From NCBI GenBank assembly GCA_963768585.1, contig CAVYIF010000009.1, forward strand, positions 1 to 64,000: a DNA stretch of 64,000 bases, given 5' to 3'. A program made the translations under genes and the position numbers. The notes below the pieces were generated by a model. It had not been told where the DNA came from. It was given only the letters and a program-made list of their open reading frames with translations, and searched no databases. Of the stretch, positions 34,779-42,905 are shown one piece after another. The number at the start of each line of letters is the position of its first letter. Position 1 is the first letter of the stretch. This DNA comes from CAVUNY01 sp963768585. GTDB taxonomy: Bacteria > Chloroflexota > Anaerolineae > Anaerolineales > Anaerolineaceae.

Positions 34779-35798
34779 ATGACTCGCATAGGTATTGTAG
34801 GAATGGGTGGTATGGGATGGTTTCATGCCTCCCGTTATTTTCAGATCCCGGGCGCCGAGCTGGTGGCGATCGCCGATATCCGTTCAGACCGACTGGAGGC
34901 CAAAAACGCGGTTCAGATCAATATTGAAAACAGCGTTAGCCTGCCTGACCTTTCCCTGGTGCAGCGCTTCGCGGAGGGCAACCAATTAATCAAGGAGGCG
35001 AATGTTGATATCATCGATATCTGCCTGCCATCCTTCTTGCATGCCGAATATACGATAAAGGCATTAAAAGCCGGTTTTCACGTGTTATGTGAAAAACCAA
35101 TGGCCTTGAATGTGAATGATGCAAATGCGATGATCGAGGCCGCCCGCCAGGCCAACCGAAAACTAATGATCGCACAGTGTATTCGTTTCTGGCCAGAATA
35201 CCAGTTTCTGAAGCAAATTATGGGTGCGGGAACTTTAGGAAAACTACTTTCCCTCCATATGTACCGGTTTGGCGGCCGGCCTGTAGGCTGGGGCTGGCAA
35301 GACTGGTTCATGGACCCATCACGCAGCGGAGGTTCGCTTTACGATCTGCACATTCACGATGTCGATTTTGTTAATTCCATACTGGGCGAGCCCGAAGTGA
35401 TCTTGGCCACAAGCAGGCGAGCCACGCCTGACTCTCCTTGCGAGGTTATCCAGGCAATTTTCAACTATGTTGAAGGTCCTCAGGTTTCGATCTACGGCGG
35501 TTGGAGTGAGGTGCAAATCCCGTTTAGAGCCGGGTATGAGGCCTGGTTTGAAAAAGGTTTCCTTCACTTAAACCAGGATAAGAGCCCGACTCTAACCATT
35601 TACGATAACCCGAATCAATTAAATGCGCAGCCTGCTAACTACGCGCCTGGCGATGCTTACCTGAATGAAATCCAATATTTCATGCACTGCGTTCAAAACG
35701 ACCTGGAACCGGCCGAATGCCCACCAGAATCGGCGCGCGATTCCATAATTTTGCTCAACAAAGAAAGAGCCGTGATCGGCCAGGAGGAGGAAACATGA
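34779..35798 (+). CDS. Gfo/Idh/MocA-family NAD(P)-dependent oxidoreductase
   Basis: The 339-residue protein begins with a Rossmann fold (MTRIGIVGMGGMGWFHASRY) and contains the family motif CEKPMALN near residue 107. The C-terminal beta-sheet domain includes GGSLYDLHIHDVDFVNSI, in which DLHIHDVD supplies the catalytic His/Asp. These enzymes oxidise or reduce sugars and inositols at one carbon. The gene overlaps the next (sugar isomerase/epimerase family) by 4 bases, a pairing typical of inositol or rare-sugar catabolism. Its leader carries the shared promoter A. Confidence 0.88.
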   Translation: MTRIGIVGMGGMGWFHASRYFQIPGAELVAIADIRSDRLEAKNAVQINIENSVSLPDLSLVQRFAEGNQLIKEANVDIIDICLPSFLHAEYTIKALKAGFHVLCEKPMALNVNDANAMIEAARQANRKLMIAQCIRFWPEYQFLKQIMGAGTLGKLLSLHMYRFGGRPVGWGWQDWFMDPSRSGGSLYDLHIHDVDFVNSILGEPEVILATSRRATPDSPCEVIQAIFNYVEGPQVSIYGGWSEVQIPFRAGYEAWFEKGFLHLNQDKSPTLTIYDNPNQLNAQPANYAPGDAYLNEIQYFMHCVQNDLEPAECPPESARDSIILLNKERAVIGQEEET

Positions 35799-36619
35799 CA
35801 AACGAGCGTATCGGGATAATTATTCCGGTCGAAAACAAACCCGACATTTTAGAAGCCACAAAAGCATTTGGAGTCAAACGAGTGGAGCTGAACTGCTGGA
35901 ATGCGGATTTCTACAATCCGGCATTAGCCCAGGCCATTCGAGCCGATGCGGCTAAACTAGGCGTAACCATCACAGCATTGTGGGCAGGATGGCCGGGGCC
36001 AAAAGTGTGGGACTTTATTGACGGTCCGCGAACGCTCGGAATTGTCCCGCCCGAGTGGCGCAAGGAAAGGGTCATTGCGCTAAAAAAAGGAGCCGACTTT
36101 GCCCACTCGCTAAGCCTGCCGGCTATTATCACGCACTTAGGGTTTATCCCCGAAAACGCCTCCGATCCGGCCTTTCAGGATGTGGTCGAGGCTGTCAGGG
36201 ATGTGGCGACCTACCTGGACGGCCTTGGGATGGAATTTTGGTTTGAGAGCGGTCAGGAGTCTCCCGTCACGATGCTGCGCTTAATCCACGAGGTGGCCAC
36301 CGGTAACCTCGGCGTTAATCTCGATCCGGCTAACCTGATCATGTACGGCAAGGCTAACCCGGTAGATGCCCTGGATGTTTTCGGAAAATATGTTCGCAGC
36401 GTACACGCCAAGGATGGTCTGTACCCCACCGACCCATTTCAGCTTGGCAAAGAAGTCAAAATCGGCCAGGGAAAAGTGAACTTTCCACTGCTGATTACCC
36501 GGTTGACGGAAATCGGTTATACCGGACCGTTTATTATCGAACGAGAAATCAGCGGAGAACAGCAGGTCATCGACATGAAAGAGGCCGTGGCTTACCTTTC
36601 CTCGCTGCTGGACGATTAA
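35795..36619 (+). CDS. Xylose-isomerase-like TIM-barrel sugar isomerase/epimerase
   Basis: The start is ATG 35795 (RBS GGAGGAGG), overlapping the stop of the oxidoreductase gene; the longer frame lies inside that gene. The 274-residue protein has the AP-endonuclease-2 fold. Metal-site patterns include FWFESGQES (Glu), NLGVNLDPANLI (Asp), VRSVHAKDG (His/Asp) and PFIIEREISG (Glu). Members isomerise or epimerise sugars and inosose. It works with the upstream dehydrogenase on the same sugar; identity unknown. Confidence 0.85.
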   Translation: MTNERIGIIIPVENKPDILEATKAFGVKRVELNCWNADFYNPALAQAIRADAAKLGVTITALWAGWPGPKVWDFIDGPRTLGIVPPEWRKERVIALKKGADFAHSLSLPAIITHLGFIPENASDPAFQDVVEAVRDVATYLDGLGMEFWFESGQESPVTMLRLIHEVATGNLGVNLDPANLIMYGKANPVDALDVFGKYVRSVHAKDGLYPTDPFQLGKEVKIGQGKVNFPLLITRLTEIGYTGPFIIEREISGEQQVIDMKEAVAYLSSLLDD

Positions 36620-38613
36620 ACCTTATTTTTCTCTTCATCTACTTTTCCATCGCGAATCACCAGGATGCGGTGGGCCAGGTTAGCCACACTCTCGTCATGG
36701 GTGATAATAATCACCGATTTACCCTGCGAAAGCAGCGATGTGACCATATTCATCAATTTTTTGATACCAAGCGCGTCCAATCCCACCGTTGGCTCGTCCA
36801 GGATGAGGATAGCGGCATCGGTGTTGCTCGCCGCGATTGCCAGCATGCGGGCCTGGGATGGGTGAATATCCAGCGGGGAAAATTCCGGGTCGAGACCTGT
36901 CCAGGCCAGCCCAGATTCAATAAATGCCGCGGCTCGTTCAGGTGCCCATTTGAGAATATTTGCCCCCAGAGCCAGTTCGGAACGTACCGTGTCGGCCACT
37001 ACCTGCAGCTTAGCATCCTGGAAGACATAGGCAATCTGCCCCTGGGATTCGACCGTGCCCTGGAGCGGTTTGATCGCGCGAGCCAGGGTGAGCATCGCGG
37101 TCGTCTTGCCGGACCCGTTCGGGCCCATGATCGCCAGCAGTTCACCGGCGCGAACTTCCAGGTCGATACCGTGCAGGATCGGGTTGCCTTCCAGGGCTAC
37201 ATGAACTGACTGCATGCGCGCGACCGTGTCGCCGGGGGTAGGTAAAACCGGCGATTCGAGATGGGTGATCAGGTTCATGCGCTCCAGCCAGGTGTCTTGG
37301 AAGAACTCGCCTGGGGCCAGATCGTTGATCAACTGACCATTTTCCAGCACCAGGACTCGCCTGGCGTAAGGGGAAAGTTGACGCCAGAAGGGATCCGCGG
37401 CGATTACTCCGACCTCGCCACTGGCATGCAGTGCGTCGAGAGCCTGCATGAAGTCGCTGCGCCCAGCCGGGTCCAGCTCCTGCATGGGTGAATCAAGCAG
37501 CAGGTAGCGCGCCCGCGAGGCCAGCGCCCCTGCCAGGACCAGGCGGACCTGCTGCCCGCCCGAGAGCTTGGTCGTTTCGCGGTTCCACAGGTGTTCGATG
37601 CCCATGAAGGCCAGCTGCTGGCGGGCTTCCTTTTCGTTGCGGGTCAGGAAGGAAATTTCCTGCCCGACTGTCAGACCGTAGATCGATGAAAATGGTTCGG
37701 GGGCGACGTAGCGAGCAGTGCGGCACATTTCGGAAAGCTGAATGTTCTGCGCATCTTTACCGCCCACTTTCACACTGCCCTTATATTCCCCCATAATGCG
37801 TGGAACCACGCCGCCCATCAGGCGCAGCAGGGTGGTCTTCCCGGCCATATCGGCCCCTGCCAGATAGATGAACTCGCCAGGGTGGATGCGCGTGCTGACG
37901 TTGTGGAGCACATCCGGCAGGCGTGGGGAATAGCGCACTGTGGCGTCATCCACTTCGATGACGCTGTCCTGGTTTTCTTGCACGACAGGCGGCTGGTGCG
38001 ACTGCAGTGCAAAGGTCGTTTTTTGGGCGTTGTCCGCGACGCGCGGGATGATCGCCATGGCCAGCGGCATCAGGTTCTTAATACTCGCCAAGGGAGAATC
38101 CCATTTGAGTCCGCGGATGATCAGGGACTGCGTCAGGGCGATGAATTCGCGCTTCACGATTTGCACGCCGCGCAGCAGTTCCAAAACCCAGGGGCGGGCC
38201 GGCTTGATCCAGGCCAGACCCTCATACATCTGCGGGATGGAGGTGACTACAAGCCAGGCAAAGGAAACCAGCATTGCACCAATCAAACGCATGCCGGTGA
38301 CCAACCCGCGCTCAAAACCGGCTTGATTTACGGTGAAGAACAGGAAATGAAATCCTCCGGCCTGTTGGGGCGAAAGGATCAGGTTGTAAATGAAGAGCAT
38401 GACGCCGGGGAATATGGCCACCAGGGAAAGTTTTTTATTTTTCCCGCAGCTGGAAAAATAGATCAGAATGCCTGCGAATAAGATCACACCCGCACCGATC
38501 AGGTTGTTGATAAAAACATACACCATGCTGAAAATAAAAACGACCGCCAGTCTGGCCGTAGGTGATAAGCGGGATAGGCTGAAGGCGGGGAGTTGTGAAT
38601 TAGCTGCTTTCAT
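36616..38613 (-). CDS. Fused ECF transporter: T component plus two ABC ATPases
   Basis: One 665-residue chain holds an EcfT-like membrane domain (about residues 15-220, five or six helices, with SLIIRGLKWDSP as the coupling segment) and two ABC ATPases (about 220-450 and 460-660). ABC1 has Walker A GADMAGKTT and signature LSGGQQ, but Walker B LLLDSP lacks the catalytic Glu and the H-loop is IAADP. ABC2 has Walker A GPNGSGKTT, Walker B LILDEP and H-loop THDES, but its signature reads HPSQA. So one composite ATP site is fully canonical and the other degenerate. It pairs with the S component encoded 120 bases upstream for vitamin or precursor uptake. Confidence 0.88.
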   Translation of the reverse strand: MKAANSQLPAFSLSRLSPTARLAVVFIFSMVYVFINNLIGAGVILFAGILIYFSSCGKNKKLSLVAIFPGVMLFIYNLILSPQQAGGFHFLFFTVNQAGFERGLVTGMRLIGAMLVSFAWLVVTSIPQMYEGLAWIKPARPWVLELLRGVQIVKREFIALTQSLIIRGLKWDSPLASIKNLMPLAMAIIPRVADNAQKTTFALQSHQPPVVQENQDSVIEVDDATVRYSPRLPDVLHNVSTRIHPGEFIYLAGADMAGKTTLLRLMGGVVPRIMGEYKGSVKVGGKDAQNIQLSEMCRTARYVAPEPFSSIYGLTVGQEISFLTRNEKEARQQLAFMGIEHLWNRETTKLSGGQQVRLVLAGALASRARYLLLDSPMQELDPAGRSDFMQALDALHASGEVGVIAADPFWRQLSPYARRVLVLENGQLINDLAPGEFFQDTWLERMNLITHLESPVLPTPGDTVARMQSVHVALEGNPILHGIDLEVRAGELLAIMGPNGSGKTTAMLTLARAIKPLQGTVESQGQIAYVFQDAKLQVVADTVRSELALGANILKWAPERAAAFIESGLAWTGLDPEFSPLDIHPSQARMLAIAASNTDAAILILDEPTVGLDALGIKKLMNMVTSLLSQGKSVIIITHDESVANLAHRILVIRDGKVDEEKNKV

Positions 38614-38733
38614 AATCTCTTTTGTTGTTGAAAACGAATTGTTTTCCGGCCAGTGGTTTGGGGGTTAGAAAATGGATGGGCGTGCCGGGGTAAATACCCC
38701 GACACGCCGTGCAAGGTTTAGAAAGGGCCTGGG

Positions 38734-39495
38734 CTAGTGGGCAATACCAGCGTCGCGCAGCCTCTGCGTGAACATGGGCAGCAGGAAGAGGCCCAGAACG
38801 GCCGATACAAGGTCGCCGGCGAACCAGCCGATGCCGGGGTCGACCAGCGCAGCGGCGAAGGGCTTGCCACCCACGGTTGCGCCAATCGCGCCGATCAATG
38901 CGGAGACCAGGCAGGCCACCACGGCGACAACCACACCCAGCGCCAGGTCGCGGGTGCTGAGAGTCAGATTACGCAGCAGCAAAAAAGCGCCAACGATGAG
39001 GACGACTAACGGAATAGCGAAGCCCCAAGGGCCGGGCAGGTTCAGACTCATATTGAGCAGGCCAGCGCCCAGGACCAGGAGGGTCAGGACGAGCATGCGG
39101 ATCGCGCCGTTGATTACATCCCCGGGTTTTTTTGTGCCGAAGGTCGGGTCAATCTTGAGATAGGTAAACAGGAAAGCCGGGAGCATGGCATTGGCCACCC
39201 CGCCCGCGATTGGGTTCATGATGATATCAACAATCCCCCAGCCGCCGTAGGCCAGGATGCCTGCGGCATAAGCGCCCAGGCCGCCAGCCAGCAGCCCCCA
39301 CCAGGGGCCCAACCACACGCCCGCAACCAGCTGCAATGCAGCCGGCAGCCACAGGAAGCTGGCGCCCTTCACAGAGGGGCTGCTGCCGACGGTCATCATC
39401 ACCCAGCCTAAGGCGGCGATGGCAACGGCCATAATCAGGGCAAACCGCCCACGCAGGGCGGGGTCGCGCTTTGAAACGTATTCTGAAGAAGACAT
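38734..39495 (-). CDS. ECF transporter S component-like membrane protein
   Basis: The start is ATG 39495 with AGGAGG upstream; nine extra in-frame residues are not needed. The 253-residue protein has about six membrane helices and glycine-rich segments (GVWLGPWWGLLAGGLGAYAAG, PIAGGVANAMLPAFLFTYL) like ECF substrate-binding components. It precedes the fused T-A1-A2 gene and follows a COG0212-type gene, all on one strand. In comparative genomics the COG0212 family is tied to thiamin, so a thiamin precursor is the best guess for the substrate. No TPP riboswitch was recognised upstream. Confidence 0.75.
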   Translation of the reverse strand: MSSSEYVSKRDPALRGRFALIMAVAIAALGWVMMTVGSSPSVKGASFLWLPAALQLVAGVWLGPWWGLLAGGLGAYAAGILAYGGWGIVDIIMNPIAGGVANAMLPAFLFTYLKIDPTFGTKKPGDVINGAIRMLVLTLLVLGAGLLNMSLNLPGPWGFAIPLVVLIVGAFLLLRNLTLSTRDLALGVVVAVVACLVSALIGAIGATVGGKPFAAALVDPGIGWFAGDLVSAVLGLFLLPMFTQRLRDAGIAH

Positions 39496-39539
39496 TGGGT
39501 TCCTCCTAATCGAATTTCTCACGTTGGCAATGAATTGGA

Positions 39540-39596
39540 TTAATACAGTTCGTGGACATTCAGGCAGGCTTGTGTGCAGGACAGATTGTTTCCCAT
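39540..39596 (-). CDS. Possible 18-residue leader peptide
   Basis: A minus-strand frame MGNNLSCTQACLNVHELY follows AAGGAGG, though only 3 bases separate it from the ATG. It lies between the COG0212-type gene and the S-component gene. It may be a leader peptide or chance. Confidence 0.2.
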   Translation of the reverse strand: MGNNLSCTQACLNVHELY

Positions 39597-39637
39597 TGAC
39601 CTCCTTGTGGACCGGCGGTTTTTTATTCTACTGACGC

Positions 39638-40456
39638 TCAATCGGAAAGAGCGAATTCTTTTCCGAATTCGCGAACATGCAGCTGGCGGATATACGGGAT
39701 TGCCGCGGCCCAGGCTCTTTGCGCCGGGGTGGTGAATTGATCCCACAAGATCCCGTGCGGCTGCAGCAGGCGCGGGAGGCGGATCGTTTCGGTGGGCGTG
39801 GTGATGATATTGAGGTGGCAGTCCCACGGGTCGAGGGGGAAGGCTTCGGAAACAACCTGAAGATCGTGGACGATGCCGAAGACGGGCGTGTCAGGTCCGG
39901 TCAGGTTGAGCGCGCCCCAAATGCCCCACTCGGCATCGAACCAACCCGCGCCTTTGCCCGCGCGTCCGCCATGGGCCCGGCTGACTGCCAGCGCCCCGGT
40001 GACCATCAGGTCAGGTGCTCCGGCAGCTTCCAGGTCTTCAATCGTCATCAAAGACTGGCCAAACCTTTCCATGCCAACCAGCGTGGAGGCGTATTCCTCC
40101 TGCCCATTTGGTACCATGGCGCGGGTGATCAGGACCGAACCTCTGCGGATGCCGTAGGTGGTCATAATGACGGTTTTGGATTGGCGGAGCGCCAGTTCGC
40201 GTAGATAAGCGGTGCTGTTGTCCGGGGTGATGAACACACAGCTGGCCTGTCGCCATTCGGGCTGCTCCACCAGGCGCAGGGTCGCAGCGCGGCTGCCCTG
40301 GAAATCGGTGATGAAATGATCCAGTTCGTGGTGGAAGATCACATCCGGCAGCGCCACCGGCTGCTTGCTTCCAGGCGGGATTTCGAGGAGCTTCGCGGAG
40401 ACCAGATCTCTGAGACGCGACTTTTCATCGGTGTAATGGTGGGGGGCATCGGTCAT
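39638..40456 (-). CDS. 5-formyltetrahydrofolate cyclo-ligase paralogue (COG0212-like)
   Basis: The 272-residue protein resembles the 5-FCL-like family rather than canonical 5-FCL. It has KTVIMTTYGIRRG, a long middle insertion and the C-terminal GKGAGWFDAEWGIWGALNLTG, where GKG-G--D-E in 5-FCL is the ATP-binding loop. VHDLQVV and PLDPWDCHLNIITTPTETI follow. The COG0212 paralogues have been linked to thiamin metabolism by gene clustering and mutants in plants and bacteria. The neighbouring ECF transporter genes support a vitamin-salvage role. RBS is GGAG before ATG 40456. Confidence 0.75.
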   Translation of the reverse strand: MTDAPHHYTDEKSRLRDLVSAKLLEIPPGSKQPVALPDVIFHHELDHFITDFQGSRAATLRLVEQPEWRQASCVFITPDNSTAYLRELALRQSKTVIMTTYGIRRGSVLITRAMVPNGQEEYASTLVGMERFGQSLMTIEDLEAAGAPDLMVTGALAVSRAHGGRAGKGAGWFDAEWGIWGALNLTGPDTPVFGIVHDLQVVSEAFPLDPWDCHLNIITTPTETIRLPRLLQPHGILWDQFTTPAQRAWAAAIPYIRQLHVREFGKEFALSD

Positions 40457-40708
40457 GGTCGCTCCAATCTATCTGCAAAATCCATGTGTTGTTTCGTGGC
40501 GGGATCAAACTGTTGTGAATCGGTCGGGAACGTTTAAAAAAACTGCTTGAAGTTAAAGCCTGAATTCCACGTCAAAACAAAAATCTCTTCATTTGCGTCC
40601 AACTGGCGAAGAAATTTTGGGGAACTTTCTATATTGTATCATTTTTCGTCACCTGTATGGCTACTTAATCTAATCGCAGCTAATTTTCTCCTTCATTTTG
40701 AGTCGTAA

Positions 40709-40779
40709 CCCACTACTTTTTCATTCACTAATATAATGTAGTTATCCATATTATGCCCGAAGGGTACAACGGAGTGAGG
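40709..40779 (+). promoter_or_regulatory. Shared-type promoter B (aldo-keto reductase)
   Basis: CCCACT (40709-40714), 17 bases, TATAAT (40732-40737), then 16 bases to TGCCCGAAGGG (40754) and GGAGTGAGG (40771-40779). AGGGTA and TACCCT (40761-40787) can form a hairpin that presents GGAGTGAGG in its loop. Confidence 0.7.
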
Positions 40780-40920
40780 TGCTACCCTGACTTCCAACCC
40801 GGTGGTTGCAGAAGTGCCTGATCAGAAGCATTGCGATCACGCATTCGTATTCAAGATTGTAAGGGAACAACCTTACAAATAATCATTTTCTTCTATTTGG
40901 AAGGAAAAAAAGAGGGTCCG

Positions 40921-41916
40921 ATGAAATACACAAAATTGGGTCGATCCAATCTGACGGTAAGTAAGGTTTGTCTGGGTACAATGCACTTTGGACCCAGGGC
41001 GACCGAAGAGGAATCCTTCAAGATCATGGACCGCGCCCTGGAAATGGGGATTAATTTTTTCGATACCGCCAATGTATACGGCCATCGAGGCCGCACTGAA
41101 GAGATCATCGGCAACTGGTTCAGCCAGCGTCCTGGCAATCGAGAGCGGGTGGTGCTGGCTACCAAGGTTTACAACCCGATGGCCGATCCGAATACCCCAA
41201 ACGAGGAACGCGGCATTTCACTCTATAAGGTGCGAAAGCACTGTGCCGATTCGCTGCGCCGCCTGCAGACTGACCATATTGATCTTTATCAGGTTCACCA
41301 CATCGATCGCAGGGTCAGTCCCGAAGAGTTCTGGGGGGGCTTTGAAAAGCTGATCGCGGACGGCGACATCCTTTACGTGGGCACCAGCAATTTTACCGGA
41401 TGGGGTCTGGCCAAATTCCAACTGCATGCCTGGCAGCGCGGTCTTACCGGGATCATTTCCGAGCAGTCCATGTACAGTCTGCTCTGCCGTTTTCCCGAGT
41501 TAGAAGTCTTGCCCGCGGCCCGGGAATTTGGCATCGGGGTGATCCCCTATATGCCCCTGGCTGGCGGTTTGCTCACCGGTAAACTGCGGGCGCAGGAAGG
41601 CTCGCGCACCGCTCAGGTGGAAGGAGAATACGGTATCAACCTGGGCGAACAGAACAAGCAGCTGATGGCGTTTTCTGATATCTGTCGCGAGCTGGGCGAG
41701 AAAGAACACGTCGTCGCCATCGCGTGGACCCTGTCTCATCCGGAAGTGGCGTCTCCCATCGTTGGCATCCGCACCGTGGAGCAGCTGGACGGTCTTGAAC
41801 GTGCTGCTGAACTGGTGATCCCTCCTGAAGTGCTCACTCGGCTGAATGATCTGTTCAACATCAACCGCGGACGGCAACTGCGCCCGGGAGAAGCTCCTGA
41901 AGCTTATGCATGGTAA
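40921..41916 (+). CDS. Aldo/keto reductase
   Basis: The start is ATG 40921 after GAGGGTCCG; the frame opens further upstream but without support. The 331-residue protein has the AKR TIM-barrel with FFDTANVYG (Asp/Tyr of the catalytic tetrad), VVLATKVYNP (Lys), and YQVHHID (His). C-terminal QLDGLERAAEL and the NADPH-binding pocket are in place. It most resembles the YajO/Gcy-like oxidoreductases that reduce sugar aldehydes or ketones. It is a single-gene transcript by position, controlled by shared promoter B. Confidence 0.9.
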   Translation: MKYTKLGRSNLTVSKVCLGTMHFGPRATEEESFKIMDRALEMGINFFDTANVYGHRGRTEEIIGNWFSQRPGNRERVVLATKVYNPMADPNTPNEERGISLYKVRKHCADSLRRLQTDHIDLYQVHHIDRRVSPEEFWGGFEKLIADGDILYVGTSNFTGWGLAKFQLHAWQRGLTGIISEQSMYSLLCRFPELEVLPAAREFGIGVIPYMPLAGGLLTGKLRAQEGSRTAQVEGEYGINLGEQNKQLMAFSDICRELGEKEHVVAIAWTLSHPEVASPIVGIRTVEQLDGLERAAELVIPPEVLTRLNDLFNINRGRQLRPGEAPEAYAW

Positions 41917-41927
41917 ATGATGTGTAA

Positions 41928-41950
41928 CTGACCATCATTTGTGTGGTCAG
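41928..41950 (+). terminator. Hairpin after the aldo-keto reductase gene
   Basis: CTGACCA and TGGTCAG form a 7-bp stem with a 9-base loop, 11 bases past the stop codon. No T-tract follows, so it is a weak terminator candidate. Confidence 0.35.
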
Positions 41951-42060
41951 CCTGTATATGGTGTAAAAAAGCTCGTCCATAGCCAGAAGCATGAGATGAG
42001 GGCTGCCAGTAATGGTCGTGGATGACTTTACTGGACAATCTACTCGTACCGGGGAAGATG
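41951..42060 (+). repeat. Copy of the GTCGTGGATGAC intergenic repeat
   Basis: This stretch aligns by eye with 53018-53115. Shared blocks are TGTAT-GGTGTA, GCAGAA/GCCAGAA, TGAGATGA-GGCTGCC and GT-GTGGATGAC. Flanking CCAGTAA and TTACTGG can pair around the conserved core. Confidence 0.5.
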
Positions 42061-42131
42061 GTTGATGCGAATCTTTGTCACCGAGATTAATCTCTGGGTC
42101 ACAATCGAATCCGCAAAAAAGATAGCAAACC

Positions 42132-42860
42132 ATGAAAACACAAAACCAAGAACCTTCCTCTCTTCCTTCTGGCACCACGCTCTTTCGCTTCAACGGGGTG
42201 CCTGTCGTGGCCCAACCCGATTTCTGGCCTGCCCCCATCCTGCTGACCGGTTTGCTGGCCTGGGTCGCCGGGATGCGCAAACCGGAGCGCTCCTGGCGCC
42301 AGCGCCTGGGTGTGGGGCTGTTAGCAGCGCCGGTGGCATTGTTCGCCGATATCGGTCACGCCATGGCGCATACCATCAGCGCCCGTCTTGCCGGTGCGCC
42401 TATGGATGAAATTCTGCTCTCTTCCGGGATGCCGCGCACACTCTATAAGAACAACGCCGTCCCGCCGCAAACTCATATCCGGCGCTCGCTGGGCGGCCCA
42501 ATTTTCAGCCTGATCGGTTTCACACTCAGCCTGCTGTGGTGGCGCATTTCGCAGCGGGGATCGCTCAGCCGTGATCTGGCAGGCGCCTCCCTGGCCGGCC
42601 ACAGCTTTATCCTGTTGGGCAGCGTCGCTCCTCTGCCGATCGTCGATGGCGGAATTATTCTGAAATGGAAGCTGGTAGAGGCCGGACAATCCGCCGAGAA
42701 GGCAGATCAGACGGTTCGCAAGACCAGCCTGAGCCTGGGCGCAGCTTTTCTCGGTACGGGTGCCCTGCTGGGTCTGCTGCAAAAGCGCAAACTGGTGGGT
42801 AGTTTGCTGGCAGCGGGTGGTGCAGCGGGAATCGCTGCCGGCATCGGATGGTTGAAATAG
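42132..42860 (+). CDS. M50/site-2-protease-like membrane protein lacking the catalytic Glu
   Basis: The 242-residue protein has about five membrane helices. Two motifs match site-2 proteases: HAMAH at the place of HExxH (about residues 76-80, in LFADIGHAMAHTISARL) and PLPIVDGG at the place of the N/PxxPLDGG motif. The catalytic Glu is replaced by Ala, so peptidase activity is unlikely unless another residue serves. The Gly/Ala-rich tail forms the last helix. It has its own start after AAAGATAGCAAACC, a weak RBS. Neighbours are carbohydrate genes and give no clear role. Confidence 0.6.
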   Translation: MKTQNQEPSSLPSGTTLFRFNGVPVVAQPDFWPAPILLTGLLAWVAGMRKPERSWRQRLGVGLLAAPVALFADIGHAMAHTISARLAGAPMDEILLSSGMPRTLYKNNAVPPQTHIRRSLGGPIFSLIGFTLSLLWWRISQRGSLSRDLAGASLAGHSFILLGSVAPLPIVDGGIILKWKLVEAGQSAEKADQTVRKTSLSLGAAFLGTGALLGLLQKRKLVGSLLAAGGAAGIAAGIGWLK

Positions 42861-42905
42861 ATTGGAATCTTGAAGTTGGAAACGACGATCAGGATATTGC
42901 TTTTT

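Noticed and set aside
39496..40830. TPP riboswitch upstream of the ECF/COG0212 genes
   Set aside because: No CTGAGA or distal TPP-aptamer core was found on the minus strand in either gap.
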